Source of the DNA: Lentisphaera sp.
Lineage (GTDB): Bacteria > Verrucomicrobiota > Lentisphaeria > Victivallales > GWF2-50-93
Length of the DNA stretch: 29,222 bases
Assembly: GCA_020721745.1 (NCBI GenBank)
Contig: DYMC01000004.1
Span: 1 to 29,222 of the forward strand
Direction: 5' to 3'
The stretch's first letter is position 1; every line of letters starts with the position of its first letter. The position numbers and the translations under genes are program-made. Below the pieces are notes generated by a model. That model made no database searches. It was not told the DNA's origin and saw only the letters and a program-made list of their open reading frames with translations. Below are positions 8,397 to 16,830 of this stretch, one piece after another.

Positions 8397-9221
8397 ATGA
8401 AAGCTGTTTCCAAAATCAATCTTTTCCTGGAAGTGCTGGGGAAGCGGGCGGACGGCTACCACGAGATACGGACGCTGTTCTATCCGCTCGACAATCCCTG
8501 CGACCATGTCGAAGTCGAGTTGTGCGGGAAGGCGGGGATATCCATAGTATCCGACAGTTCGCTTGTCCCTACTGGGGAGGCCAACATCTGCTGGAGGGCG
8601 GCTGCGAAATTCGCAGAGGAGGCAGGGGTGGAGCCGTGCTGGACGATAAAGCTTAAAAAGGGGATTCCTGTTGCAGCGGGGCTTGGCGGTGGCAGCAGCG
8701 ATGCGGCGGCTGTCCTGGCGATTCTCGACGCGATGCATCCGGAGCGTTGCGAAATTCGCAGAATTGCGGAGAGGCTTGGCGCCGATGTGGCGTTCTTTCT
8801 TGATCCTGTTCCTTCCGTGGGGGAGGGGGTTGGGGAGAAGCTTCGTCCGCTGGGAGTTTTCCCGCAGATTCCAATCCTCGTGGTCAATCCGCTTTTCCCC
8901 GTGAGTTCGAGCTGGGCGTATAAAAACTGGCAAGGAGCGGAAAATGCAAGCAAAATGGACGAGATGGTTGATGCTCTTGCGTCTGGCGACATTGCGAAAA
9001 TCGCAGGGAACTTAAGGAATGACCTTGCTCCGGCGCTATGGGAGAAGTTTCCTCTGCTTTCCATGTTGCGGAAATCCATGCTTGCGAACGGTGCGCTGAA
9101 TGCCGCCGTCAGCGGGAGCGGCCCGACGATTTTCGGGATATTCCCGGAGAGAAAAAATCTCGCTGATGCCGCGTCCGCGCTTCAGGAGGAATACGGCGTG
9201 GCGCTGAAGGTCTTCGTCTGA
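8397..9221 (+). CDS. ispE: 4-diphosphocytidyl-2-C-methyl-D-erythritol kinase
   Basis: A 274-residue GHMP-family kinase that phosphorylates CDP-methylerythritol at the 2-hydroxyl in the non-mevalonate isoprenoid pathway, in the cytoplasm. The start motif SKINLFLEVLGKRADGYHEI (Lys6) is the family signature. The ATP-binding glycine-rich loop PVAAGLGGGSSDAA lies at 91-104. The catalytic aspartate lies in LGADVAFFL (Asp130), and GSGPTIFG is the third GHMP motif near residue 240. ATG 8397 is chosen because the family motif begins immediately after it; the ATG at 8373 would add eight unrelated residues, and neither has a clear ribosome binding site. Three copies of the 13-bp near-palindrome or its variant lie inside the gene. 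No other isoprenoid gene is adjacent. Confidence 0.93.
   Translation: MKAVSKINLFLEVLGKRADGYHEIRTLFYPLDNPCDHVEVELCGKAGISIVSDSSLVPTGEANICWRAAAKFAEEAGVEPCWTIKLKKGIPVAAGLGGGSSDAAAVLAILDAMHPERCEIRRIAERLGADVAFFLDPVPSVGEGVGEKLRPLGVFPQIPILVVNPLFPVSSSWAYKNWQGAENASKMDEMVDALASGDIAKIAGNLRNDLAPALWEKFPLLSMLRKSMLANGALNAAVSGSGPTIFGIFPERKNLADAASALQEEYGVALKVFV
8603..8615. repeat. TGCGAAATTCGCA near-palindrome, copy 2 (inside ispE)
   Basis: Exact copy of the 13-bp motif. It is read in the frame GCG AAA TTC GCA (AKFA). Confidence 0.85.
8748..8760. repeat. TGCGAAATTCGCA near-palindrome, copy 3 (inside ispE)
   Basis: Exact copy, read in another frame (TGC GAA ATT CGC, CEIR). A variant TGCGAAAATCGCA follows at 8993-9005. 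Confidence 0.85.
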
Positions 9222-9243
9222 GCGGCGGCGGCAGGACTTTTTT

Positions 9244-9286
9244 TTTGAGATTTGAGATTTGAAATTGAAAAAAAATGCTAGATAAT
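9244..9286 (+). promoter_or_regulatory. Promoter candidate overlapping a 7-bp tandem repeat
   Basis: Three units of the heptamer TTTGAGA/TTTGAGA/TTTGAAA (9244-9264) end in a possible -35 TTGAAA (9259-9264). After 16 nt comes GATAAT (9281-9286) as -10. The ST7-like gene starts 38 nt further on. The repeat could change number by slippage, but nothing in one sequence shows that it does. Confidence 0.4.
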
Positions 9287-9324
9287 GCGCAAGGGATTAG
9301 TTAAAGCCCCAAAGGAGTTTTTTT

Positions 9325-10305
9325 ATGGACAGAAAGGAGAAGATGCCTGGCAGGATGGAGATGGAAAAGATGATGTCGGATTTGTCGAGACTGCTAGATA
9401 AGCAGGATTTTAAGAACAAAGAGGACTTGCAGGCGTATCTTAACGGCTTGAAGGGCAAGGAGATACCGGAAGCGCCGCCAAGGACTGCCGTCGAATTTGC
9501 GCAGGATATCATGTATGAGGCTTGGGAAGCGGAGGATAAAAAAGAGCGGATCAAGCTGGCGAAAGAAGCCTTGTCTGTCTCCGCAGACTGTGCTGACGCA
9601 TATAATCTTCTGGCGGAAGAAGATGCCGAGACGCTTGAAGATGCGACAGAATATTACAGAAAAGGCATGGAAGCCGGCAGTCGGTCTCTCGGGGAAGAGG
9701 TTTTCCAGGAGCATGACGGCTGTCTCTGGGCTTATACGCCGGCAAGGCCATATATGCGCTCGATGCATGGATATGTTGAATGCCTGTGGGAGTCGGGTGC
9801 CCATGACGAAGCCATAGCCCACGCGAGGGAGATGCTTAGGCTGAACACGAATGACAATCAGGGGATACGTTATGTCCTGGCCGCCTATCTGGCTGAGCTT
9901 CAGCGTTATGACGAGCTGGATGAATTGCTCAATAGAGGCGAGTATGAAGACGATTCCATGGCGGAGTGGCTCTATGCGCGGGCGCTGGTGTCTTTTGTGA
10001 AAAATGGTGATGCCAAGAAGGCGAACGACGACCTGAAGGCGGCATTGAAAAGCAATCAGTACGTGCCGGAATATTTGACGGGCAGAAAAACGATTCCTCT
10101 TTTCCTGCCGGACAGCGTAACGGCGCACGGTGAAGACGAGGCATTTTGTTATGCCTCGATGTGGCTTAAAGCGTGGCGGAAAGTGCCTGGTGCGATTGAT
10201 TGGTTGAAAAATAAAGCGGGGATCAAGATTTTTACGAAGGTTGGGCGCAATGAGCCATGTCCTTGTGGAAGCGGCAAGAAATACAAGAAATGCTGCGGGG
10301 CGTGA
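9325..10305 (+). CDS. ST7-like tetratricopeptide protein with C-terminal SEC-C zinc motif
   Basis: A 326-residue cytoplasmic protein. Residues about 60-300 resemble the helical-repeat proteins related to eukaryotic ST7, with signatures DAYNLLAEEDAETLEDATEYY, ARPYMRSMHGYVECLWESG, LRLNTNDNQGIRYVLAAYLAEL and the late YLTGRKTIPLFLPD. The last 20 residues are a SEC-C metal-binding motif, VGRNEPCPCGSGKKYKKCCG, with the C-x-C and CC ligands that bind zinc in the tail of SecA. ATG 9325 has AAAGGAG 8 nt upstream. The SEC-C tail suggests contact with SecB, ribosomes or nucleic acid, but function in this family is not established. The gene stands alone on this strand and converges on the Bat-like gene. 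Family recognition is good; role unknown. Confidence 0.8.
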   Translation: MDRKEKMPGRMEMEKMMSDLSRLLDKQDFKNKEDLQAYLNGLKGKEIPEAPPRTAVEFAQDIMYEAWEAEDKKERIKLAKEALSVSADCADAYNLLAEEDAETLEDATEYYRKGMEAGSRSLGEEVFQEHDGCLWAYTPARPYMRSMHGYVECLWESGAHDEAIAHAREMLRLNTNDNQGIRYVLAAYLAELQRYDELDELLNRGEYEDDSMAEWLYARALVSFVKNGDAKKANDDLKAALKSNQYVPEYLTGRKTIPLFLPDSVTAHGEDEAFCYASMWLKAWRKVPGAIDWLKNKAGIKIFTKVGRNEPCPCGSGKKYKKCCGA

Positions 10306-10321
10306 ACAGGGGCGGCTACGG

Positions 10322-10381
10322 GTAAGAGTTCAGTAAACCCCGTCATTTTACTGAACTCTTACGTGTGCAAAATGCAAAAAC
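10322..10381 (+). repeat. 60-bp hairpin repeat unit A
   Basis: A perfect 16-bp stem (arms 10322-10337 and 10347-10362) closes a 9-nt loop CCCCGTCAT. Five nucleotides later comes the tail CAAAATGCAAAAAC (10368-10381). It begins 16 nt after the stop of the ST7-like gene. It pairs with unit B, which lies in opposite orientation. Confidence 0.85.
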
Positions 10382-10427
10382 GGATTGGAATGGCTCGAAT
10401 ACATTACGTTTGATACGATAAAACATT

Positions 10428-10487
10428 GTTTTTGCATTTTGTTTAAGTAAATATTCACTGAAGTGGCGGGGTTCAGTGAATATTTAC
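10428..10487 (-). repeat. 60-bp hairpin repeat unit B (inverted copy)
   Basis: On the minus strand it reads as a perfect 16-bp stem (10472-10487 with 10447-10462), a loop CCCCGCCAC, a 5-nt gap, and the same 14-base tail CAAAATGCAAAAAC (10428-10441). It begins 14 nt after the stop of the Bat-like gene. Its stem differs from unit A at five positions, and each change is matched in the opposite arm. Confidence 0.85.
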
Positions 10488-10501
10488 AGCTGCAGTTGGC
10501 T

Positions 10502-12514
10502 CTACCAGTCCTTGTCGTTTTTTTTGATTTGTGAGTTTTCCATTTGTCTTTTTTGTAGTTCGTCGCGCAGCTTGTTTTCGTCCCGGGTCATGAGGTCGAG
10601 TATGGAGGCGGCCATCTCGGGGTCCACGTTTTTGTCGCTTTTCTTCCCGGTGTCGTCCTGCTTCTGCCCGGGCTTTTCCGGTTTGGGCTCGTCCTTTTCC
10701 GCGTTTTTGCGATCCTTGTCCTGGTCTTTGTCTTTTTCCTTCTCTCCCTTGGAGAATTCCTCGAGGGCCTTCTCGATGTGTTTCTGTGCCTTCTCGAAAT
10801 CGCCGTCCTCCTGATTCTTCTGCGCCTCCTTCATCTCGTTGGCGGCCTTCTTGGCGGCATCTCTCTCCTCCTTGTTCTCCTCCGGTGTTTTGTCGAGGTG
10901 TTTCTCCAGGGATTCCTGTGCCTTCCGTGCCTGATCCTTTGCCTCTTGCTTCTGCTGTTTGTCCTGTGGTTTTTCTGCGGCCTCCTTGTTCTCCTTCGAG
11001 GCCTTTTCCATCTCCTGCTTTGCATCTGACGCGCTCTGCTGTTGTTTTTTGCGTTCCTCGATCATTTTTTTCGCCTTTTCCATGTCCTTGAGAAGTATCT
11101 GCTGGTTTGTCGAGATCTCCGGACTGCGTCCGTCCTCTCTCATCGCCTCGCGATACATTTTTTCTGCGGAGGAGAAGAGTTCGAGGGCCTTTTCTGGATC
11201 GGAGGAGAGCATGTTCCTGCCTTTGGAATGTCCTATCACGCCGAGATTCTGGAAGGATTTCATCCGCGTCTCGGCATCCGCGCCGGGATTTCCCGCCGCG
11301 CCTTGGTAGAGCAGCTCGGCGGAGTCGAGGTCGTTCTGTGAATGCTTGTCGTGGCCGAGGTTGTATGTCTCGTGTGGTCCAAGCTTCTTGCTGCCGTTCG
11401 CCGCGGGGACCGATGCCTTTGTCGGGGGAGCCGGCATGTGGGGGGGCGCGGCAGGTGGATTTTCCTCCTGCGCATAGGAGATGAAGGCGAAGCAGCATAG
11501 GAGTATTGCGGTGGTTTTTCTGCGTTCTCCGATTGCGAATCTCGCAAGCAGGAGGACGATGCCGATGGCGAGAGGTATCTGGAAGCGTTCTATAGGGCGG
11601 GTGTTTTCTCCGGCGGCGAACTTTTCCGGGGCGAGGGCCTTTATTCTCGGGAGAATGTCGGAGAGGCCTGGATTCGCGGAGGTCGAGCGCAGGTAGACTC
11701 CGCCAGTTGCGAGTGCGACGCTGCCAAGCAGCTCCTCGTTCAGGCGGGTGCTCACGATTTCGCCATGCGAATCCCGGAGGAATGCGTTTTTGCCCTTCTC
11801 GTCCTCCACCGAGATGGGAACCTTCTGCGAGGGATTTCCGATTCCGACCGCGAAGACTGGGATTTTCGAGGATTTGAGCTTGTCCAGGACGGATTTTGTC
11901 TCGCCTTGGAGTTCGTCGCCGTCGCCTATGAGCAGTATGCCGCGGTGAGAGCCTTCGGCGGCGTCGAAGGATTCCATCGCGGTTTCCAGCGCCTTCTGCA
12001 TGTTCGTGCCTCCGAGGGGGATGCTTCCTGGCTTGAGTTCGTCTATCGCCTGCACGAGGGAGGTCTTGTCTATCGTCAGGGGGCACTGGAGCATCGCGTC
12101 TCCGGAGAATGCAACGATCCCGAATCTGTCTCCTGGGCATGCCGAGACGAGTTCCCTGAGGAACCATTTTGCGTGGTCCATGCGCGAGGGCTGGACATCG
12201 GTGGCGAGCATGCTTCTGGACACATCCGCCGCGATGACAATGTCGCGTCCTGTGCCGGTGAAGGGGATTATTTTCCTGCCCCAGCTTGGTCGTGCGGCCG
12301 CGAGCAGCGCGGCGAGGAGACCGGCGACGAGGAGAGCATTTCTCGCGGATCTGGCTCTAGTGGAGAGGGTGTTCGAGTCCGGCGAGTCCTTTCGTGCGCC
12401 GAGGAGGGCTGTCAAGGCCTTTTTTCTTTTGGTGGATGCGTATCCGGAGAAGAGGATGAGGGCTGGGACGGCCCAGAGCAGATGCCATAGGATTTTCGAG
12501 TTCAAGAATTGCAT
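10502..12514 (-). CDS. BatB/BatC-like von Willebrand A and TPR protein
   Basis: A 670-residue membrane protein. An N-terminal hairpin of two helices (about 10-25 and 58-75) precedes a VWA domain (about 88-290) whose metal-binding MIDAS motif is DVSRS (97-101), with a threonine in GGTNM. A helix follows near 318-335, then RKTTAILLCCFAFISYAQ, then a TPR-bearing region (about 375-480), and a very charged Lys/Glu/Asp/Gln tail to the end. This is BatB (VWA) and BatC (TPR) in one chain. Bat proteins are linked to aerotolerance and envelope stress in Bacteroides and Leptospira, mechanism unclear. The usual partners (MoxR AAA ATPase, DUF58 protein, BatA, BatD) are absent, and the gene upstream is divergent, so it appears solitary. 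No clear ribosome binding site precedes the ATG; MQFLNSKILWHLL is nevertheless a typical Bat start. Confidence 0.85.
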   Translation of the reverse strand: MQFLNSKILWHLLWAVPALILFSGYASTKRKKALTALLGARKDSPDSNTLSTRARSARNALLVAGLLAALLAAARPSWGRKIIPFTGTGRDIVIAADVSRSMLATDVQPSRMDHAKWFLRELVSACPGDRFGIVAFSGDAMLQCPLTIDKTSLVQAIDELKPGSIPLGGTNMQKALETAMESFDAAEGSHRGILLIGDGDELQGETKSVLDKLKSSKIPVFAVGIGNPSQKVPISVEDEKGKNAFLRDSHGEIVSTRLNEELLGSVALATGGVYLRSTSANPGLSDILPRIKALAPEKFAAGENTRPIERFQIPLAIGIVLLLARFAIGERRKTTAILLCCFAFISYAQEENPPAAPPHMPAPPTKASVPAANGSKKLGPHETYNLGHDKHSQNDLDSAELLYQGAAGNPGADAETRMKSFQNLGVIGHSKGRNMLSSDPEKALELFSSAEKMYREAMREDGRSPEISTNQQILLKDMEKAKKMIEERKKQQQSASDAKQEMEKASKENKEAAEKPQDKQQKQEAKDQARKAQESLEKHLDKTPEENKEERDAAKKAANEMKEAQKNQEDGDFEKAQKHIEKALEEFSKGEKEKDKDQDKDRKNAEKDEPKPEKPGQKQDDTGKKSDKNVDPEMAASILDLMTRDENKLRDELQKRQMENSQIKKNDKDW

Positions 12515-12698
12515 TTTTTTTGTAATGCCCTTGCAGGCGGTTTATTCAAGATACAGCGTGGAGGTGATTCTCCAAGACGGCATGTCCTGAATTCCAGATC
12601 ATATGACAACAAAAGGGCGGGAAAGTTTCATCGAGAGGGCCGGAGTCCTTGACTCGTCCCCTGCAAGAGTGTAGAGTTCAAAAAAACAGTTGCTGTCC

Positions 12699-13469
12699 AT
12701 GCCGAGCAAGAAAGAACTGAAGACATATTCCTCGCTCTCGACCCGCCAGGGGAGGAGAAAGAGCGGTCTATGCATCTGCGAGGGGGTGAAGTGCTGCATG
12801 GAGCTTTTCCGCGCCAGGCCGGATTTGATCGAGAAGGCCTTTTTCTCGGGGGAAGTTCCGGCGGGTGAATCCTTTCCGGGGCTCCGGTTCGAGGAGATAA
12901 GCTCCGATGACATGAGGCGGATAAGCCCCACGGTGACACCGCAGGGTGTTCTGTTCGTGGCGCGCAGGCCAGGATTTGTGGATTTTCCCGGGTTCGACGG
13001 GATCCCATTTGCCATTCTGCTCGACAGGATACAGGATCCTGGCAATCTGGGCACGATATTGCGCACGGCGAAGGCCGCCGGGCTGGACAGGATTCTTGTG
13101 AGCGACGATTGTGCGGATCCGTATTCGGAGAAGGTGATCAGGGCGGCCACGGCCATGCAGTTCTCCATGCGGATTTCCAGATACGGCGATCTGGATTCAT
13201 TCTCCCCCGAACTGATTTCCAAGGGGTGCCGGCGTATATTCCTCGCGGTGGTCTCCGGTGGCTCGGATGTCTTTTTGCTCGACGATCTGTTCGATAAGTC
13301 GGCGATCGTTTTCGGCAACGAGGGGAGGGGGCTCCGGGCGGGGCTTGACGGTGTCCGGGTGAGCATCCCGATGCCCGGTGGAGTGGAGTCGCTGAATGTC
13401 GCCCAGGCCGCTACGGTAATCCTCTTCGAGTCGGTCAGAAGACACCTGGGCATGGGGTGTCCGTCGTAG
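12699..13469 (+). CDS. SpoU/TrmH-family RNA 2'-O-ribose methyltransferase
   Basis: A 256-residue SPOUT methyltransferase that transfers a methyl group from SAM to ribose 2'-OH, probably on 23S rRNA. The N-terminal substrate-binding part starts SKKELKTYSSLSTRQGRRK...CEGVK, as in RlmB/TsnR-like proteins. The trefoil-knot motifs are LLDRIQDPGNLGTILRTA (109-124, catalytic Arg122), IVFGNEGRGL, and the SAM loop IPMPGGVESLNVAQAATVILFE. ATG 12699 fits the family start; the TTG at 12690 is a weaker choice. It converges on the RND pump gene, with 7 nt between stops. The exact RNA target cannot be read from the sequence. Confidence 0.9.
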   Translation: MPSKKELKTYSSLSTRQGRRKSGLCICEGVKCCMELFRARPDLIEKAFFSGEVPAGESFPGLRFEEISSDDMRRISPTVTPQGVLFVARRPGFVDFPGFDGIPFAILLDRIQDPGNLGTILRTAKAAGLDRILVSDDCADPYSEKVIRAATAMQFSMRISRYGDLDSFSPELISKGCRRIFLAVVSGGSDVFLLDDLFDKSAIVFGNEGRGLRAGLDGVRVSIPMPGGVESLNVAQAATVILFESVRRHLGMGCPS

Positions 13470-13476
13470 CATTTGC

Positions 13477-16400
13477 TCAGTCCGGTTTCGAGACTTGCGC
13501 GGGCGTGATTTTGTTTTTGAGCTTGTCGAACTGGAGGAAGAGGGCTGGGACGAGGAACAATGTGAGCAATGTGGAGACTGTCAGTCCTGTGATGACCACG
13601 ATGGCCATTGGAGCCCACCACTGGCTTGATTCGGCGCCTGCGATGAACTTGGGTGGGAATGAATGGATTTCGAGGCTCCATCCGACGGCCATGGGCACGA
13701 GTCCGAGGACGGTTGTGATGGCGGTGAGGAGGACGGGGCGGAGTCTGAGTTTGCCTGCCTCCAGTGCGGCGCTATACGAGTCGAACCCCTTGGCTCTGAG
13801 CTGTATGGCGAAGTCTATCAGGATTATGGCGTTGTTGACGACCACGCCGGCGAGGCTGATGATGCCGAGTCCTGTCATGATGATGCTGAAGCGCATGTCG
13901 AAGAGGAGGAGTCCGGAGAATACGCCGATCATGGAGAAGAGGACCGATGTCATGATTATGAGCGGGAAGAGGACTGAATTGAACTGGATGACGAGTATTA
14001 TGAATATGAGTCCCGAGGCGATGAAGAACGATTTGAGCAGGAACTGGAAGTTGTCCTGCTGGTCCTCGTTTTCTCCTGCGAAGTTGATCTTGTAGCCGGC
14101 CGGGAGTTTCATATCCGAGAGGCGCCCTGATATCTGCCTGAGGATGTCGTCCGCGGAATAGCCGTCCTGAGGCTCTGCCTCGACGGTCACGGTCCGCTGC
14201 TGGTTTTTTCTCTTGATGGTCCCGTAGCCTTCGCCGTAGGAGAAGGATCCCAGGTTTGAGAGCGGGATGGATTTTCCGGAGGAGTTTGGTATTCTCATTC
14301 TGGAGAGGGCGCTGGTGTCGAGCCTCTGCCGCTCCGGGAGCCTGATTGTAATGTCGTATTCGTCCTCCCCTTCGCGGTATTTGCTCACTTCGAGTCCGTT
14401 TATGGCGGCCCTGATGAAGGTTGCGACGGTGGAGGTGTCCAGGCCGAATATGGCCAGTCTTTTCCTGTCGGCGATGAATTTGAGTTCGGGCAGTCCCTCG
14501 ACGAGATCGTCCTTGACGTCGGCTATGCCTTCGATGTCGGCGATGCGCTTCTCCACCTGCCTGGATATCTCTCCCAGTGTGGCGAAGTCGTCGCCGCTGA
14601 TTTCGATGCTTATGGATGCTCCGGAGGGGGGGCCTTCCTTGTCCTTCTTGACCGTGACCTCCGCTCCTGGGAATGGGGCGGAGGATTTCAGGAGCGCATC
14701 GTGGATGCTGTCGAATGATGCCGCCGGTATTGCGATCGAGGGCGTTGCGGAGTCCTGCTCCGAGAAGGATTTGTCCTTCGCGGAGTCTCCGAGGATGGTG
14801 TCAATCGCCAGTCTCAGGGCTTTTCGCTGGGATGCGGAGCCGGAAATTGCGATTTGATCCGCGCCGGTCTTTTTGAAGAGCACGCCGCGGAATCCGCTGA
14901 GGTTCATTCTGATCGCCTCGACTAGGATGCTGGATGCCACTGTCCTGTCTTCAAAGTCCTTGAACTCCAGGAGTATAGAGGCGTAGTTCGTGCCGCTCTG
15001 CCCTCCCTTGAAATAGGATCCGCCGCCGCTGCCGACGGTAGTCAGGTAGTATTCGATGTCGGGATAGCCCGCGATTCTGCGCTCGATCTCGCGGGCGGCC
15101 GCGTCGGTTCTCTCGATGCGTGTGCCCTCCGGGAACTCGATGCCTATGGTGGCTCTTCTGGGCTCCGCCTCTGGGAAGAGCTCGACTCCCGCGCCGAAGC
15201 GGAAGTATGCAAGCATGACCATGACGAAGGCGGCGGACGCGATGGCGAAGAGCGACTTTGGATAGTCGAGGCATTTCCGGAGGACACTGGCGTAGGCAGA
15301 CACTATGAAGTCGCCATGCTCCCTGAGTCTCTTGAAGAAGCCGTGCGCGTCATTGTCGGCCTTTTTTATCCACACGGAGCAGAAGACAGGGTTTATGGTG
15401 AGGGCGACGAAGAGAGAAGCGAGCAGTGCGATTATCAGTGTGATCGGCAGATACCACATGAATTCGCCTATGACATCGGGCCAGAAGAGCAGGGGGACGA
15501 ATGCCACGACTGTGGTGGCGGTGGAGCCGATTATCGGCATGGCGATCTCGTCCGTCCCGAGGAGGACGGCGTCGAACGATTCGCTGCCGAGGTTCCTGTA
15601 GCGGAAGCAGTTTTCGACGAGGACGATGGCGTTGTCAACGAGCATCCCGAGGACGAGTATGAGGCTGAAGAGGACTATCATGTTGAGTGTGATTCCGCCG
15701 AGCGCCAGCGTGGTGAAGCTGATGAGCATGGACATTGGTATTGCGAGCGCGACGAAGAGGCTGTTCCGCATTCCGAGCGCGAGAAATAGGCCCGCGATGA
15801 CGAGCATGAGGCCGCTTGCTATGTTGTTTTCGAGCTCATCGAGCATGCTGTAGGTGTCGGCGGAGAGGTCCGATGTGACGAGGAACTCGACCCCTTCCGG
15901 GAGGGATTCCTTCTCGGCGGCGAGGACCTTCTTGACCCCGTTGGTGACCTTGATGACGTTCTGTCCGGATCGTTTCTGGACCATGAGGGATATGCATGGT
16001 CTGCCTTTTATCCTCGATACCGATTCAAGGTCCTTGAAGGAGTCCTTTATCTCCGCGATGTCGGTCAGGTATATAGGTCCTCCCTGGCCTCCCCCGATGA
16101 CGAGGCTGTTGATCTCGTCGGGGCTTGCGAACTCGCCCGGGACGCGTATCTGGAACTTGCCCCCGAGCATCTCGATGTTGCCGGCGGAGGAGGTTTTGTT
16201 CTCCCTCGATATCACCGAAAGTATCCTGGAGACCGGTATCGCGTAGGCGTTGAGGCGGTCCACGTCTATCTCCACTCTTATCTCGCGCTCGCGGTCTCCG
16301 AATATCTTTGCCTCGAGGACGCCGGGGACCGACTCGACCTTGTCCTTGATGTCCTCGACGACCTTTTTGAGCGCGTTCTGGCTTTCGAGGCCGTAGAAGG

Positions 16401-16830
16401 CGATGCTCATGACCGGTATGTCCGTGCTGAGATTTATCTCGCTGACGACAGGTTCGTCAATGTCGTCCGGGAGGTCCTGGCGCGCGAGGTCAATCTTGTC
16501 CTTGACTTTCTGGACCGCGTCGTCGAGGTCCTGGTCCGGATAGAACTCGATGGTGATGTTGCTGCTTCCCTCGACGGAGTCGGATTTTATCTCCTTGACC
16601 TTGTCGAGACCCCGGAACTTTTTTTCGAGCTGGATGCTTATGAGGTTTTCGATATCCTGCGGCGCGACACCCTCGTATCTTGTGCTCACGAACACGTAGG
16701 GGATGGTGATGTCGGGTGCGTTTTCCCGCGGGAGTGTGATATAGGAGGCGATGCCTGTGGCTACGAGGAAGACGGTCACGCAGAAGACCGCCGGGCGCAT
16801 TAGCAGTATTTGTTTTATCAGCGGCTTCAT
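13477..16830 (-). CDS. RND-family efflux transporter permease
   Basis: An inner-membrane proton-driven pump of 1117 residues, slightly longer than AcrB (about 1050). It has the RND layout: TM1 (about 13-30, MRPAVFCVTVFLVATG), a large periplasmic loop, TM2-6 (about 335-475), a second periplasmic loop, and TM7-12 (about 860-1095). TM4 contains GMLVDNAIVLVEN near residue 400, whose aspartate belongs to the proton relay; the second half has SLAGVVVNNAIILIDF. The N-terminal LPRENAPDITIPYVFVSTRYEGVAPQDIE is typical of HAE-1/HME-like members close to the AcrB/MdtB group. It overlaps the adaptor gene upstream by ATGA. No outer membrane TolC-type gene is nearby. Substrate unknown; heavy-metal motifs are not evident. 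Confidence 0.93.
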   Translation of the reverse strand: MKPLIKQILLMRPAVFCVTVFLVATGIASYITLPRENAPDITIPYVFVSTRYEGVAPQDIENLISIQLEKKFRGLDKVKEIKSDSVEGSSNITIEFYPDQDLDDAVQKVKDKIDLARQDLPDDIDEPVVSEINLSTDIPVMSIAFYGLESQNALKKVVEDIKDKVESVPGVLEAKIFGDREREIRVEIDVDRLNAYAIPVSRILSVISRENKTSSAGNIEMLGGKFQIRVPGEFASPDEINSLVIGGGQGGPIYLTDIAEIKDSFKDLESVSRIKGRPCISLMVQKRSGQNVIKVTNGVKKVLAAEKESLPEGVEFLVTSDLSADTYSMLDELENNIASGLMLVIAGLFLALGMRNSLFVALAIPMSMLISFTTLALGGITLNMIVLFSLILVLGMLVDNAIVLVENCFRYRNLGSESFDAVLLGTDEIAMPIIGSTATTVVAFVPLLFWPDVIGEFMWYLPITLIIALLASLFVALTINPVFCSVWIKKADNDAHGFFKRLREHGDFIVSAYASVLRKCLDYPKSLFAIASAAFVMVMLAYFRFGAGVELFPEAEPRRATIGIEFPEGTRIERTDAAAREIERRIAGYPDIEYYLTTVGSGGGSYFKGGQSGTNYASILLEFKDFEDRTVASSILVEAIRMNLSGFRGVLFKKTGADQIAISGSASQRKALRLAIDTILGDSAKDKSFSEQDSATPSIAIPAASFDSIHDALLKSSAPFPGAEVTVKKDKEGPPSGASISIEISGDDFATLGEISRQVEKRIADIEGIADVKDDLVEGLPELKFIADRKRLAIFGLDTSTVATFIRAAINGLEVSKYREGEDEYDITIRLPERQRLDTSALSRMRIPNSSGKSIPLSNLGSFSYGEGYGTIKRKNQQRTVTVEAEPQDGYSADDILRQISGRLSDMKLPAGYKINFAGENEDQQDNFQFLLKSFFIASGLIFIILVIQFNSVLFPLIIMTSVLFSMIGVFSGLLLFDMRFSIIMTGLGIISLAGVVVNNAIILIDFAIQLRAKGFDSYSAALEAGKLRLRPVLLTAITTVLGLVPMAVGWSLEIHSFPPKFIAGAESSQWWAPMAIVVITGLTVSTLLTLFLVPALFLQFDKLKNKITPAQVSKPD

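Noticed and set aside
10322..10487. CRISPR array or ordinary bidirectional terminator
   Set aside because: There are only two units in opposite orientation, without spacers, and no U-run after either stem.
10473..12167. 564-codon minus-strand frame over the Bat-like gene
   Set aside because: It is a frame shifted from the BatB/BatC-like gene, rich in Arg, Gly and Pro and without motifs. The other frame has the MIDAS and TPR features.
12599..13681. 360-codon minus-strand frame spanning the SpoU gene
   Set aside because: It is antisense to a well-supported SpoU methyltransferase and contains no domain.
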